A stretch of DNA of 64,000 bases from Actinomadura rupiterrae (GCF_024172125.1 NZ_JAMZEA010000006.1:62001-126000); one strand, 5' to 3'. Shown: positions 1 to 9,409, numbered from the stretch's first letter. Made by a program: numbers and translations. Notes: generated by a model not told the origin, from the letters alone.

Positions 1-444
1 CGCTCCCGCATGCCCGGCCTCGCCTGCCTGATGCTGACCTCCTTCGACGACGACCAGGCGCTGATGGACGCGGTGATGGCGGGGGCCTCCGGATACGTCC
101 TCAAGCAGATCCACGGATCAGACCTGGTCGGAGCCGTCCGCACCGTCGCCTCCGGGCAGTCGCTCCTCGACCCCCACAGCACCGCCCGCATGCTCGCCCG
201 CATCCGCCGCCGCCAGGGACGCCGCGACCCGCTCGCCGCGCTCACCGACCAGGAGCGCCAGATCCTCGACCTCATCGGCGAGGGACTGACCAACCGGCAG
301 ATCGGCGAACGCATGCACCTGGCCGAGAAGACGGTGAAGAACTACGTCTCCAACCTGTTCGGCAAGCTCGGCATGAGCCGCCGCACCCAGGCCGCCGCCT
401 ACTCCGCCCAGCTCAAAGCCGCCCGAGCCGAAGACGACCCCTGA
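1..444 (+). CDS. LuxR/NarL-family response regulator (DevR/DosR-like), 5' end outside window
   Basis: The reading frame is open from the first base, so the gene begins upstream and its receiver phospho-Asp is not visible. What remains is the end of the receiver domain (MLTSFDDD, then GASGYVLKQI with the conserved Lys) followed by a linker and a C-terminal LuxR helix-turn-helix (LTDQERQILDLIGEGLTNRQ and the recognition helix EKTVKNYVSNLFGKLGM). This matches DevR/DosR regulators, which bind DNA as phosphorylated dimers. It runs tail to tail, 17 bases apart, with a DevS-type histidine kinase, its likely partner. Family assignment is firm; hypoxia or redox control is inferred only from the family and the neighbour. 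Confidence 0.9.
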   Translation, partial: RSRMPGLACLMLTSFDDDQALMDAVMAGASGYVLKQIHGSDLVGAVRTVASGQSLLDPHSTARMLARIRRRQGRRDPLAALTDQERQILDLIGEGLTNRQIGERMHLAEKTVKNYVSNLFGKLGMSRRTQAAAYSAQLKAARAEDDP

Positions 445-461
445 TACCGGTGGGTGCCAGC

Positions 462-2177
462 CTATGCGTCGTCGTCGGCCGGCAGCGGGACGCGCCAGGT
501 CAGGACGGTGCCGCCGCCCGGGGCGTCGGCGGTTTCGAGGGTGCCGCCGAGGTCCTGGGCGCGGCGCGCCATGTTGCGCAGGCCGCCGCGATGCTCGCCC
601 GGCGCGATGCCCACGCCGTCGTCGGTCACCCGCAGCACGAGTTCGCCGTCGCCGACGTCCACCGACATCTCCGCGCGGTCGGCCTCGGCGTGCCGCGCAA
701 CGTTCGACAGCGCCTCCCGGACGACCGCGACCAGGTGGTTGGCGACCTCGTCCGGGACGATCGTGTCGAGCAGACCGTCCAGGCGCACCGAGGGCGCGTA
801 GCCGAGCTGCTCGGTGACGCCGTCCACCAAAACGTGGATGCGGCTGCGCAGGCTGCCTTCGCCCGCGTGGCTCTGCAACGCGAACACGGTCGAGCGGATC
901 TGCCGGACGGTGTCGTCCAGGTCGTCCACCGCGCGCTGCACCCGCACCGCGACCTCCCGCTTCTGCGTGATCTTTATGGCGGCCAGCAGGGTCATCGCGG
1001 TCGCGAAAAGCCGCTGGATGACCGTGTCGTGCAGGTCGCGGGCGATCCGGTCGCGGTCCTCCAGCAACGCGACCCGCTCGGCATCGCGACGGCGCTCGGC
1101 CAGCTCCAGCGCGACGGCCGCCTGACCGGCGAACGCCTCCAGCAACCGCTGCGTCCCGTCGTCGAAGACGGCGCCCTGCGGTTCGCGCGCCACCATCACC
1201 ACGCCCCGCGCCGCCGACCCGGTGCCGAGCGGCACCACCAGCAGCGGCCCCACGACCACATCGGCGAACGCGAAACCGGACCGGCCGTCCTCCAACCGCG
1301 TGGCGCGTCCCTCGCTGAAGACCCGGCCCGCCACACCCGCGTCCGCGAAGCGCGCACCGGCCAGCTTCCGGGCCTCGCTCCCGTCGGCCGCCACGACCGC
1401 GAACTCGTCGCCTTCGGTCTCGGCCAGCGCCACCATCGCCAGCGTCCCGTCGGCCACCTCCCGGACGCGCCGCGCGACCAGCTCGACCACCGGCCCCGCC
1501 TCACCACCCGACAGCAACGCCGTGGAGATCTCCGCCGAGGTCTCCAACCACCGCTCGCGCCGCCGCGCCAAGTCATACAACCGCGCGTTCTCGATCGCCA
1601 CACCCGCCGCCGTCGCCAGCGCCGACACCACGACCTCGTCCTCCTCCTCAAACTCCCGCCCATCACGCTTCTCAGTCAGGTAAAGATTCCCGAACACCTC
1701 ATCCCGCACCCGAATCGGAACACCCAAAAACCCCCGCATCGGCGGATGACCCGGCGGAAACCCATACGACTCCGGATGCGCACCCAGATCCGGCAACCGC
1801 AACGCCTGCGGCTGCTTGATCAACAGACCCAGGATGCCGTGCCCCTCCGGCCAATGCCCGATCGCCCCGATCTCCTGCTCCCCCACCCCGACCGTGATGA
1901 ACTGCACCAACCGCTCACGGTCCTCCGCGATCACCCCCAGCGCGCCGTACCGGGCGTCCGCCAGCGTCGTCGCCGCCCCCACCAAACGCCGCAGCACCGT
2001 CTCCAGATCCAGGTCACTGCCGATCGAGACCACAGCCTCCAGCAGCGCATGCACCCGGTCACGCGTCGCCCGCGCCGCCTCCAACCGCGCCTGCAACTCA
2101 CTCAGCAGATCGTCCAGCCGCAACTGCGGCAGACTCATCCGCGGCCCCGTCTCGCGGGGCTCGTCGCCGGTGCCCAC
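462..2177 (-). CDS. GAF-domain sensor histidine kinase, DevS/DosS type
   Basis: A 571-residue soluble kinase with two GAF domains (about 54-200 and 220-360), a HisKA_3 dimerisation/phosphoacceptor segment with His383 (RIARDLHDTVIQRLF), and a C-terminal HATPase domain (N box REALSNVARHAE, G box DDGVGIAPGEHRGGL). In mycobacterial DosS the heme ligand is the His of the motif HPPMRTFLGVPVR in GAF-A. The same position here is His144 (GHPPMRGFLGVPIRVRDE), so a heme-based O2/NO/CO or redox sensor is plausible. The start used is GTG 2177; ATG 2138 is an alternative. It is convergent with the DevR-like gene, its presumed substrate. Confidence 0.92.
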   Translation of the reverse strand: MGTGDEPRETGPRMSLPQLRLDDLLSELQARLEAARATRDRVHALLEAVVSIGSDLDLETVLRRLVGAATTLADARYGALGVIAEDRERLVQFITVGVGEQEIGAIGHWPEGHGILGLLIKQPQALRLPDLGAHPESYGFPPGHPPMRGFLGVPIRVRDEVFGNLYLTEKRDGREFEEEDEVVVSALATAAGVAIENARLYDLARRRERWLETSAEISTALLSGGEAGPVVELVARRVREVADGTLAMVALAETEGDEFAVVAADGSEARKLAGARFADAGVAGRVFSEGRATRLEDGRSGFAFADVVVGPLLVVPLGTGSAARGVVMVAREPQGAVFDDGTQRLLEAFAGQAAVALELAERRRDAERVALLEDRDRIARDLHDTVIQRLFATAMTLLAAIKITQKREVAVRVQRAVDDLDDTVRQIRSTVFALQSHAGEGSLRSRIHVLVDGVTEQLGYAPSVRLDGLLDTIVPDEVANHLVAVVREALSNVARHAEADRAEMSVDVGDGELVLRVTDDGVGIAPGEHRGGLRNMARRAQDLGGTLETADAPGGGTVLTWRVPLPADDDA

Positions 2178-2344
2178 GCCTCAGTATCCACCGCGAGGGC
2201 CGGGACGTCCCGCCGTCGCGAACAGGGCGCGACTCCGCAGGGCTCGTCATCGCGGACGGCGGGGCCGGGAGGTGGCCGGGGGCTTCGCCGCGGCGTAGGT
2301 TGGAGGGGCACGTCGTGGGGCGATCGGAAGCTTGGAGCGCAGCC

Positions 2345-4678
2345 ATGGCGAGGACGCGGCCCCGCAGAGGGAACCTTCCGGCGGAGCTGAACGGTTTCGT
2401 CGGGCGGCGCCGCGACGTCGCGCAGGCCAGGCGGCTGCTGTCGATGGCCCGGCTGGTCACGCTGACCGGGGTGGCCGGGGTGGGCAAGACCCGGCTCGCG
2501 CTGCGCACCGCCTCCGCCGGGGCCCGCGCCTTCACCGCCGGGGTGTGGCTGGTGGACGTGGCGGCGGTGCGCGACGGCGAGCTTCTTGGCGCGGCCGTGG
2601 CGGTCGCGCTGGGCGTCCCCGCGCGGGGCTCGCGGTCGCCGGTCGAGGCGGTGGCCGGCTACCTGTCCGGGCGCAAGGCGCTGCTGGTCCTGGACGGCTG
2701 CGAGCACCTGCTCGACGACTGCGCCGTCCTCGCCGAGGCGCTGCTCGGCGCGGCCGGGGACCTGACGATCCTCGCGACCAGCCGGGAGCTGCTGGGCGCG
2801 TCCGGCGAGCACGCCCTGGTGATCGCGCCGCTGCCCGTGGGCGGACGCGGCGACGGCGACGGGGTCTCCGAGCACGAGGCGGTGGAGCTGTTCGCCGACC
2901 GGGCGGTGGCGATGCGGCCCGACTTCGTCCTGACCGAGGAGAACCGGCGGCTGGTGACCCGGGTCTGCACCGTCCTGGACGGGCTGCCGCTCGCGATCGA
3001 GCTCGCGGCGGGCAGGCTGGCGGCGATGCCGCTGCCCGAGATCGCGCAGCGGCTGGACGACGACGGCCGGTTCACCGTGCTCACCGCGCGGCGCAGCCCG
3101 CGCGAGCACCACCGGACGCTGCACGCGGCGATCGGCTGGAGCCACGAGCTGTGCGACCCGGACGAGAAGCTGCTGTGGGCGCGGCTGTCGGTGTTCGGGC
3201 AGGACTTCGACCTCCAGGCCGCCGAGCAGGTCTGCGGCGACCACCGGTTGCACCGCGTCCAGGTGGTCGAGACGCTGGACCGGCTCGTCGCCAAGTCGGT
3301 CGTGGTGCGCGAGGACACCGGCCTCGGCGCCTCGTTCCGGCTGCTGGAGAGCATCCGCGCCTACGGCGGCGAGTGGCTGGACCGGCTCGGGGAGAGCGCC
3401 GAGCTGCGCCGCCGGCACCGCGACTGGTACCTGTGCGCGGCCTGGACGGCCGAGGCGGCCTGGTCGGGGCCGGACCAGGAGCACTGGGCGCAGCGGTGCC
3501 GGCGCGACCTGCCCAACCTGCGCAACGGGTTCGACTACAGCCTCGCCGCGCCCGGCGAGGCGTCGCTCGCCCTGGCGATGGCCGGGTCGCTGTGGTTCCT
3601 GTGGGTGGCGTGCGGGCAGATCGGGGCGGGCCGCCGCTGGCTCGACCAGGCCCTGGACGCCGCGCCGGACGAGCCCACCGGCGAGCGGATCAAGGCGCTG
3701 TGGGTGGTGGCCTGGATCGCCACGCTGCAAGGCGACATGCGGGCCGCGACCGCGCGCCTGGCGCAATGCCGCGAGCACATGGACCGCGCCGGAGACGAGA
3801 CGCAGCTGGGGTACTGGCTCCAGTGCTCAGGCCACGTGGCGCTGCTGGGCGACGACTTCCAGGCGGCTTCGGAACTGCTGGAGCAGGCGCTGCTCCAGCA
3901 CGGTGGGCAGGCGCCGCTCGACCCGGCCGTCCTGCCGACGCAGGTGCTGCTCGCCACGTGCTGGATCATTCAGGACCGGCCGCGGCGGGCGACCGAGCTG
4001 ATGGCCGCGGCGCGCGAGCTGTCCGACGCGGCGGGCGAGCGGTGGATGCGGTCGCACGCCGACTTCGTCCTCGCGCTGGCCATGCGGCAGAGCGGCGACA
4101 TGGAGGCCGCCGCCCGGCACGCGGCCGACGCGCTCTGCGTCCAGCGGACCTTCCGGGACGTCGCGGCGATCACCGGGTGCCTGGAGCTGCTGGCCACCGC
4201 CCTGTCCTACGACGGCGACCCGCTGAAGGGCGCCCGCCTGCTCGGACATTCCGAACGGCTGCGCGCCACCTTCGGCCTGCCGCATCCCGGATCGGCCGTC
4301 CTCGCCGCGTCGCGGCGCGAATGCGAGGAGCGCCTGCGCGCCTCGCTGGGCGACGCCGCCTTCGCGGAGGCGCGCGCGCTCGGCCGCTCGCTCACCCTCG
4401 ACGAGGCCCTCGCGGACGCGCTGGACGAGCCGTCCAGACCCCGGAGCCGTCCCGCGCCGCGCGACGGGCAGGCCCTCACCGCGCGCCAGCGGCAGGTGGC
4501 CGACCTGGTCAACAAGGGGCTCACGAACCGCCAGATAGCGGACAGCCTCGCCATCTCCGCGCCCACCGTCCACGCCCATGTCGAGGCGATCCTGAACCGG
4601 CTGAACCTCACCTCGCGCACCCAGATCGCGACCTGGACGCCGGGCTCCGACCACTGGCGCCTGACCACCGACGGCTGA
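2345..4678 (+). CDS. ATP-binding LuxR-family transcriptional regulator (NB-ARC/TPR type)
   Basis: About 777 residues. The N-terminal part is an AfsR-like STAND ATPase with a Walker A motif (GVAGVGKTRLAL, about residues 40-51), a Walker B-like LLVLDGCEHLLDD, and the conserved LPLAIELAAGRL segment. The middle is helical and TPR-like. The last 60 residues form a LuxR helix-turn-helix (LTARQRQVADLVNKGLTNRQ). Such proteins switch between ADP- and ATP-bound states and usually activate transcription. ATG 2345 is chosen over an upstream TTG (2300) because GGAG lies 8 bases before it. It diverges from the kinase gene. No target is evident from the sequence. Confidence 0.9.
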   Translation: MARTRPRRGNLPAELNGFVGRRRDVAQARRLLSMARLVTLTGVAGVGKTRLALRTASAGARAFTAGVWLVDVAAVRDGELLGAAVAVALGVPARGSRSPVEAVAGYLSGRKALLVLDGCEHLLDDCAVLAEALLGAAGDLTILATSRELLGASGEHALVIAPLPVGGRGDGDGVSEHEAVELFADRAVAMRPDFVLTEENRRLVTRVCTVLDGLPLAIELAAGRLAAMPLPEIAQRLDDDGRFTVLTARRSPREHHRTLHAAIGWSHELCDPDEKLLWARLSVFGQDFDLQAAEQVCGDHRLHRVQVVETLDRLVAKSVVVREDTGLGASFRLLESIRAYGGEWLDRLGESAELRRRHRDWYLCAAWTAEAAWSGPDQEHWAQRCRRDLPNLRNGFDYSLAAPGEASLALAMAGSLWFLWVACGQIGAGRRWLDQALDAAPDEPTGERIKALWVVAWIATLQGDMRAATARLAQCREHMDRAGDETQLGYWLQCSGHVALLGDDFQAASELLEQALLQHGGQAPLDPAVLPTQVLLATCWIIQDRPRRATELMAAARELSDAAGERWMRSHADFVLALAMRQSGDMEAAARHAADALCVQRTFRDVAAITGCLELLATALSYDGDPLKGARLLGHSERLRATFGLPHPGSAVLAASRRECEERLRASLGDAAFAEARALGRSLTLDEALADALDEPSRPRSRPAPRDGQALTARQRQVADLVNKGLTNRQIADSLAISAPTVHAHVEAILNRLNLTSRTQIATWTPGSDHWRLTTDG

Positions 4679-4710
4679 CCACCGACGGCTCACGGCCACC
4701 CGCCGGACGG

Positions 4711-5214
4711 TCAGGCCGGCAGCCAGGCGACGACCGGGACGAGCAGCACGAGGCTCGCCACCGCCGCGGTCGCGGTGAGCGGCCGCAGCCTGCGCCATGC
4801 CGCGGTCGCCAGAGCGGCGAGGTAGCAGGCGAGGCCGAGGACGACGGCGCCCGGGATCAGCATCTGCTCGCGCCAGCCCCAGGGGGACACGGTCCGGCCG
4901 CGGTCCCCGATCGGCTTGGTCGCCCAGACCTTCGCGCCCGGGTCCAGGCGCCCGGGGTCGTCCAGCACGACGGGGTCCCAGGTGGGGCAGCCCGGTTCGT
5001 CCTCGCAGGCCATGCCGTCCGCGGCGCTGAACGACCCGGTGCAGCGCCACGTGATCGGCGACGCCATGCCGCAGTGCTGGACGGTGAACCTCCCGCCGTG
5101 CCCGCCGGACGCCGTCGTCCGCAGCGCCCAGGGGAGCAGCCACGCGGCGGCGAGCGCCGGCACGGCCGCGACCACGAGAAGAACGAGTGCGATCCTTGCG
5201 CGCCGTTGCCCCAT
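4711..5214 (-). CDS. Membrane protein of unknown function, three hydrophobic segments
   Basis: A small protein of about 167 residues with an N-terminal hydrophobic helix (IALVLLVVAAVPALAAAWLL), an extracytoplasmic-looking loop with four cysteines (QHCGM, WRCTG, MACEDE, GCPTW) that could form two disulfides, and two C-terminal hydrophobic helices. I recognise no family. Starts at 5232 (ATG) or 5244 (TTG) are also possible; none has a strong ribosome-binding site. It is convergent with the LuxR-family ATPase gene, 32 bases from its end. Base composition is like that of its neighbours. Confidence 0.6.
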   Translation of the reverse strand: MGQRRARIALVLLVVAAVPALAAAWLLPWALRTTASGGHGGRFTVQHCGMASPITWRCTGSFSAADGMACEDEPGCPTWDPVVLDDPGRLDPGAKVWATKPIGDRGRTVSPWGWREQMLIPGAVVLGLACYLAALATAAWRRLRPLTATAAVASLVLLVPVVAWLPA

Positions 5215-5350
5215 CCGCCAGATCGTAACCATTCCGGCAATCAAGTCGTACGCCTACCTGCCGGACGAGAGGGATCCGGTCAGTCGGCCCGCCGCGAGCG
5301 CGAACGGCCTCGGGTAGGGGCCGTCCGCGCAGGTCGCGACGTCGGGGTGA

Positions 5351-6289
5351 CTAGAGAGCGGTTCCGTAGTCGCTGCACTCGGGCTGGAAGTTCGGGTCGT
5401 CCGGGCCGAGCGCGTTGGCGACGTTCTGGACGGTCGGACCGTCCTCGAACATGCCGATGTGCCCGACCGGGTCGTTCGGGCACTGCTTCTGGATCGTGAC
5501 GTCGCGGACGTTCGGACCGCTGAGGAACGCGTTCGTGTACGGCGTGACGACGTGGTCGTTGACGGTCTCGATGACGGTGTAGCGCGGGCCGGGGACGGTG
5601 TCGCCGTCACCGAAGAGGCCCTTGATGAACGCGGACGAGCTCTGCTGCTGGACGAGCGAGGGGGCGCCGGCGAGGGTGAGCATGAAGTTGGTGAAGCCCA
5701 GCACGCCGAGGTTCGTCCCGAGGTCGACCAGCCCGGACAGCGTGGTGCCGTGGTTGCTCGGGGCGATCGCGACGAACCGGCGGACCTTCGCGGCGCCGCC
5801 CAGCCGCTTGATGTAGTAGTTCGGCATCATGCCGCCCTGGGAGTGCCCGACGAGGTCGACCTGCGCCGAGCCGGTCGCGGCACGGACCTGGTCGACGAAC
5901 GCGGCGAGCGTCCGCGCCGAGGTCGGGATGTCGCCCATGCCACCGATCCGTCCCGCCGACAGCGCGGTCATGCCGTAGTTGAACGCGTAGACGCAGTAGC
6001 CCGCGTTGGCCAGCGTCGGCGCGACCGTCACCCAGTTCGCCCCAAGGTTGACACCGGTGGCGTGGACGAGGACCACCGGCGTCGGGTGGGCGGCGCTCGG
6101 CCTGCAGTCGCCCGTGTTGGCGCCCGCGACCCGGCCGGGGCTGAAGAAGAAGTTGGAGACGGCCTGGCTCAGGTGGCCGACCGGGTACTCGGCGGCCTCG
6201 GCCGGCGTCATCACCGACACGGACAGGGTGGCCGCGGTCGCGGTGCCGATCACCGCACGGCGGAGGGACGTCCTTCGGGACTGGGGCAT
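5351..6289 (-). CDS. Secreted lipase/esterase, alpha/beta-hydrolase fold
   Basis: The 312-residue product starts with a twin-arginine-like signal (RRTSLRRAVIG, hydrophobic stretch, then TPAEAA) and is probably exported. The mature part is an actinomycete lipase of the EstA/LipB type: PVVLVHATG near the oxyanion hole, nucleophile elbow GHSQGG, and an APSNHGTT segment. Acid and His residues are expected near GDTVPGPRY and VGHIGM. Paired cysteines near residues 60, 95 and the C-terminus suggest disulfides. It diverges from a TetR regulator, and two palindromic operators lie between them, so repression by that TetR is likely. Confidence 0.9.
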   Translation of the reverse strand: MPQSRRTSLRRAVIGTATAATLSVSVMTPAEAAEYPVGHLSQAVSNFFFSPGRVAGANTGDCRPSAAHPTPVVLVHATGVNLGANWVTVAPTLANAGYCVYAFNYGMTALSAGRIGGMGDIPTSARTLAAFVDQVRAATGSAQVDLVGHSQGGMMPNYYIKRLGGAAKVRRFVAIAPSNHGTTLSGLVDLGTNLGVLGFTNFMLTLAGAPSLVQQQSSSAFIKGLFGDGDTVPGPRYTVIETVNDHVVTPYTNAFLSGPNVRDVTIQKQCPNDPVGHIGMFEDGPTVQNVANALGPDDPNFQPECSDYGTAL

Positions 6290-6375
6290 GGGGGGCTCCG
6301 GGGGGACGGGGGTGGGGAGCGCCGGCAGTGACCGGCGTCACGTTCCCTGAAGGTAACCCCTTACTTTCCCAGTCA

Positions 6376-6414
6376 CAAGTCACCGACTTGCAAACTTTCC
6401 AAGTCGGTGACTTG
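6376..6414. promoter_or_regulatory. Tandem TetR operators (two 15-bp palindromes)
   Basis: CAAGTCACCGACTTG (6376-6390) and CAAGTCGGTGACTTG (6400-6414) are each CAAGTC-N3-GACTTG palindromes, and together they form a larger inverted repeat. They lie midway between the divergent lipase and TetR genes. Tandem 15-bp palindromes at this position are typical of TetR autoregulation. Confidence 0.8.
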
Positions 6415-6458
6415 CCGCGCTCCGCGCACCCCGCGGAGGCGTTGGTAGGTTGGCCGAC

Positions 6459-7085
6459 GTGAGCACATCCCCGGCGCCCGCACCGCCGCGCCGCACGCAG
6501 GCCGAGCGCAGCGAGGCCACCCGCGCGGCCCTGCTGGACGCCTGCACCGCCAGCCTCATCGAGCACGGCTGGTCCGGGACGAGCGCGCGCGGCGTGGCCG
6601 AGCGCGCCGGGGTCAGCCAGGGCGCGCAGCAGCACCACTTCCCCACCAAGGCCGCGCTGGTAGCCGCCGCCCTGGAGCGGATCGCCCGCGGCCTCATCGA
6701 GGCGTCCCGCGAGGAACCGGACCTCACGCTGCCGCCGCGCGAGCGCGCCGCCCGCCTGCTGGACCTGCTGTGGGGCATCCACCACGCGCCGGCCTGGCCC
6801 GCCGTCACCGAGATCCTCGCCCTCGCCCGCTTCGCGCCGATCGGCCGACAGCCCACTGACATGCTGCTGTCCGCCACGGACCTCGCGTGCGCCGCTGCGG
6901 AGCGGGCCGTGCCCGAGTACGCGCGCGGGACGGGATTCCGCGATGCCGTCCTGTTGAGCCTGGCCACCATGCGCGGCACCGCCCTCGCCGAGCTGCAGGG
7001 CGCCGAATCGGCACTCGTGCCGTGGCCCGTCCTGCGCGAGCAGCTCCTCACCGCCTGGGAAGCCTGCGGCGCGCCTACGCGCTAG
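6459..7085 (+). CDS. TetR/AcrR-family transcriptional regulator
   Basis: About 208 residues. The N-terminal helix-turn-helix is clear (RTQAERSEATRAALLDAC, then GVAERAGVSQGAQQHHFPTKAALV). The C-terminal ligand domain is less conserved and contains several Trp residues. GTG 6459 (upstream GGTAGG) or TTG 6450 (upstream GGAGG) may be the start. It is divergent from the secreted lipase, with two palindromes between, so it probably represses itself and the lipase. The inducer is unknown; a fatty acid or lipid product would fit but is speculation. Confidence 0.9.
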   Translation: MSTSPAPAPPRRTQAERSEATRAALLDACTASLIEHGWSGTSARGVAERAGVSQGAQQHHFPTKAALVAAALERIARGLIEASREEPDLTLPPRERAARLLDLLWGIHHAPAWPAVTEILALARFAPIGRQPTDMLLSATDLACAAAERAVPEYARGTGFRDAVLLSLATMRGTALAELQGAESALVPWPVLREQLLTAWEACGAPTR

Positions 7086-7099
7086 GGCCGCACTTCAGC

Positions 7100-8503
7100 T
7101 CAGGTCTGATCGGCAGCCTGAGTCGGGTCGGGCGCGTCCGGTTCGATGAGGAAGTCCTGGTGGGTCAGGATCCCGGGGCGGACGACCGTACGGGCGATGG
7201 CGGGCAGCAGCTTCTCGCCGCCGGCGACCACGTACAGCGTGCCTTCGGGCAGTCCGGTGATGCGGTACTCGCCCTGGTCGTCCGTCCGGGTGGTCACGAG
7301 GCGGTCGCCGTTCTCGGCGGTCACCAGGATCCGGACGCCCGGCAGCCGCCGCGAACCGGACGTCTCGACGCGTCCGTAGAGCTGCGGGTCGGAGCTGCCG
7401 ATGCGGTGCATGTGGGCGTGCAGGGCGGCCGGTTCGGGCATCTCCAGGAACGGGTCCTCGACGGTGCATTCGAGCTCGGCCGCCGTGACCCGCGCGCCGG
7501 TCTCGGCCTCGGACGCGGCGATGCGGCGCCGCTCCAGCAGCCAGCCCGACGTGATGAGCACGATCCCGGCGACGATCCAGCTCGCCAGCACCACCACCGG
7601 ACGGGTGAGCCGGTGGTCGTCGAAGTAGAAGTGCGACCGCAGCGCATCGATGAGGTTGCCGATCGGCAGCACCGGATGCAGCCAGTGGAAGAACCGCGGC
7701 ACCATGTAGATCGGAATCGCGCCGCCGCTCGACGGGATCGCCAGCAGGACGAAGATGGTGACCGCGACTCCGGGGAACAGCTGCCGGACGAACGGCACCA
7801 GCCCGTACCCCGTCAGCGCGACCGCCTGGCTGAGCATGAAGATGAACAGGATCGCCAGCGGACGGTTCGGGATGCAGTCCATCGCGAGCGCGACGTAGAA
7901 GGCGATCACCGAGGCGAGCGCCCCGACCACCACGTAGGTGATGACCTTGCGCGCCCGGCTGAAGCTCGCCGCCCGCAGCATCATCATGACCGTGACATAG
8001 GCGGGGATCGTCATCGCCAGGCCCAGGTAGAACAGGCTGGTGCCCATGCCGTCCTTCGGCGCGGTCGGCGCGACGTCCACCACGGTGAGCGCTCGTCCTT
8101 GCGCCGCGGCGGCCTTGGTGAAGACCTGCTGGGTCACCAGGCCGATCTCCGCGCCGTTCGCCCCGGCCACGAACAGCGTCGGCCGGGCGGAGTCGGGCCA
8201 GTAGGCCGCCACCACCTCGCGGGTGCGGACCGCCCCCACGAGCGCCTGCGGCCTGGCCGGGACGCCCCGGACCGAGAACCACCCCGGAACGCTGCCCTGC
8301 AAACCCCGCTGCACCACCTGGACGGCCGGTTCCGGCACGGCCAGCGGCACGTCACGAGGCGTGGGGTTGTGGAACGGCAGCAGGTAGCACATCAGGAACC
8401 CGACGAAGAACACCGCGGGGAACCACAGGCTCTCCACCAGCACCTTGGCGGTGTGCACCGCGTCCCGCCACGCCCCGCCCCCGACAGCCGCCTCTGCGCT
8501 CAC
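7100..8503 (-). CDS. Multi-spanning membrane protein (ABC-2/YhgE-like) with C-terminal Ig-like domain
   Basis: The 467-residue protein has an N-terminal membrane helix (about 23-43), an extracytoplasmic domain (about 50-150), then about five closely spaced helices (about 155-330), an arrangement like YhgE/Pip and ABC-2 permeases. The last 100 residues (LYGRVETSGSRRLPGVRILV to the end) look like a carboxypeptidase-regulatory/CnaB-type beta-sandwich, with TDDQGEYRITGLPEGTLYVV. That fusion is uncommon for this topology. No ATPase gene is adjacent, so export activity is unproven. It is convergent with the TetR gene at 7085 and follows the oxidoreductase gene on the same strand. Confidence 0.7.
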   Translation of the reverse strand: MSAEAAVGGGAWRDAVHTAKVLVESLWFPAVFFVGFLMCYLLPFHNPTPRDVPLAVPEPAVQVVQRGLQGSVPGWFSVRGVPARPQALVGAVRTREVVAAYWPDSARPTLFVAGANGAEIGLVTQQVFTKAAAAQGRALTVVDVAPTAPKDGMGTSLFYLGLAMTIPAYVTVMMMLRAASFSRARKVITYVVVGALASVIAFYVALAMDCIPNRPLAILFIFMLSQAVALTGYGLVPFVRQLFPGVAVTIFVLLAIPSSGGAIPIYMVPRFFHWLHPVLPIGNLIDALRSHFYFDDHRLTRPVVVLASWIVAGIVLITSGWLLERRRIAASEAETGARVTAAELECTVEDPFLEMPEPAALHAHMHRIGSSDPQLYGRVETSGSRRLPGVRILVTAENGDRLVTTRTDDQGEYRITGLPEGTLYVVAGGEKLLPAIARTVVRPGILTHQDFLIEPDAPDPTQAADQT

Positions 8504-8653
8504 CGGCTCCCCTCCCCCGGATGATCTTCCCCGGGAGATCCCCTACCCCGCTCACCCGCCCGCCACCCGCGGCGGGCATCACCTCGAAACCGCCGACGCC
8601 ACCCCGAAGCCGCTGGTCAGCCCTGCCCCCGGGCTGCTCGGGGCGGCTGGGGG

Positions 8654-9352
8654 TCATGCGGTGGGGCGGGCGCCCTGGATGTGGAAGTTGAAGTCGGTGT
8701 GACCGACGGCGTTCATCAGGCGCAGCCAGATCGGGAGCAGCATCTCGGTACCGCGGGCGGTGGTGATGTCGCCGAGGTCGATGATGTTGCGCTCCGGCCA
8801 GCCGATCGAGACGAGCAGTTCGGTAACCGCCTTCTTGGCGTCCGCGTCGTTGCCGGAGACGAACACGTCGTGCTCGCCCGCGACCCGCGCCGGGTCGACC
8901 ATGACCGCGCTGTTCATGGTGTTCAGCGTCTTGACGACCCGGGCGCCGGGGAACGCGGCCTGGATCCGCTCGCCGAGGCTGTCGGTGTTGACCGGGTCGA
9001 GGACGGGCAGGCCCTCGCCGGAGAAGTCCAGCGGGTTGGCGATGTCCAGCACGACCTTGCCGTCCAGGTTGTCCGCCCCGGCCAGGCCGAGGGCGTCGAG
9101 CGCGGCCGCGCCCGAGGTCGCGTTGACGACGGCGTCGGACGAGGAGACCGCGTCGGCGAAGGTGGCGAGCCGCACCTGCGGGTGCTCCGCCTGCCACTGG
9201 GCGAACGGCGGGTTGCCCATGGCGTCGCGGCCGGTGCGCGCCAGGGTCGCCTCGGGGTCGCGGGTGCCGATGGCGACCTCGTGGCCGAGCGCGGCGAGCT
9301 TCGCGGCGATGGTCCGGCCGACGATGCCGGTCCCGAGTACTGCGTAGCGCAT
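8654..9352 (-). CDS. NAD(P)-binding oxidoreductase, F420-dependent NADP reductase-like
   Basis: The 232-residue protein opens with a Rossmann motif (AVLGTGIVGRTIAAKLAALG) and a basic GTRDPE patch after strand 2 that favours NADP. Further family features are ATSGAAALDAL, VVLDIANPLDF and VVKTLNTMN. These place it with the small NADPH:F420 reductase (Fno/YtfG) group; whether it uses F420 or another acceptor cannot be read from the sequence. The 15-bp palindrome at 9410-9424 upstream matches one in front of the neighbouring tetR gene, so it is probably the main target of that regulator. Confidence 0.85.
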   Translation of the reverse strand: MRYAVLGTGIVGRTIAAKLAALGHEVAIGTRDPEATLARTGRDAMGNPPFAQWQAEHPQVRLATFADAVSSSDAVVNATSGAAALDALGLAGADNLDGKVVLDIANPLDFSGEGLPVLDPVNTDSLGERIQAAFPGARVVKTLNTMNSAVMVDPARVAGEHDVFVSGNDADAKKAVTELLVSIGWPERNIIDLGDITTARGTEMLLPIWLRLMNAVGHTDFNFHIQGARPTA

Positions 9353-9409
9353 GAGGGGTCCTCTTCAGGATGCGGTGCCGGGCCTCCCCCGGCACTGCGC
9401 TAAAACTAA

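Noticed and set aside
450..2390. Long plus-strand open frame over the kinase gene
   Set aside because: Arg/His/Gln-rich translation without family features; it is the antisense of the GAF histidine kinase.
2332..5499. 1055-codon frame across the LuxR ATPase gene
   Set aside because: Arg/Ala/Gly-rich shifted-frame translation; the true gene shows Walker and HTH motifs in another frame.
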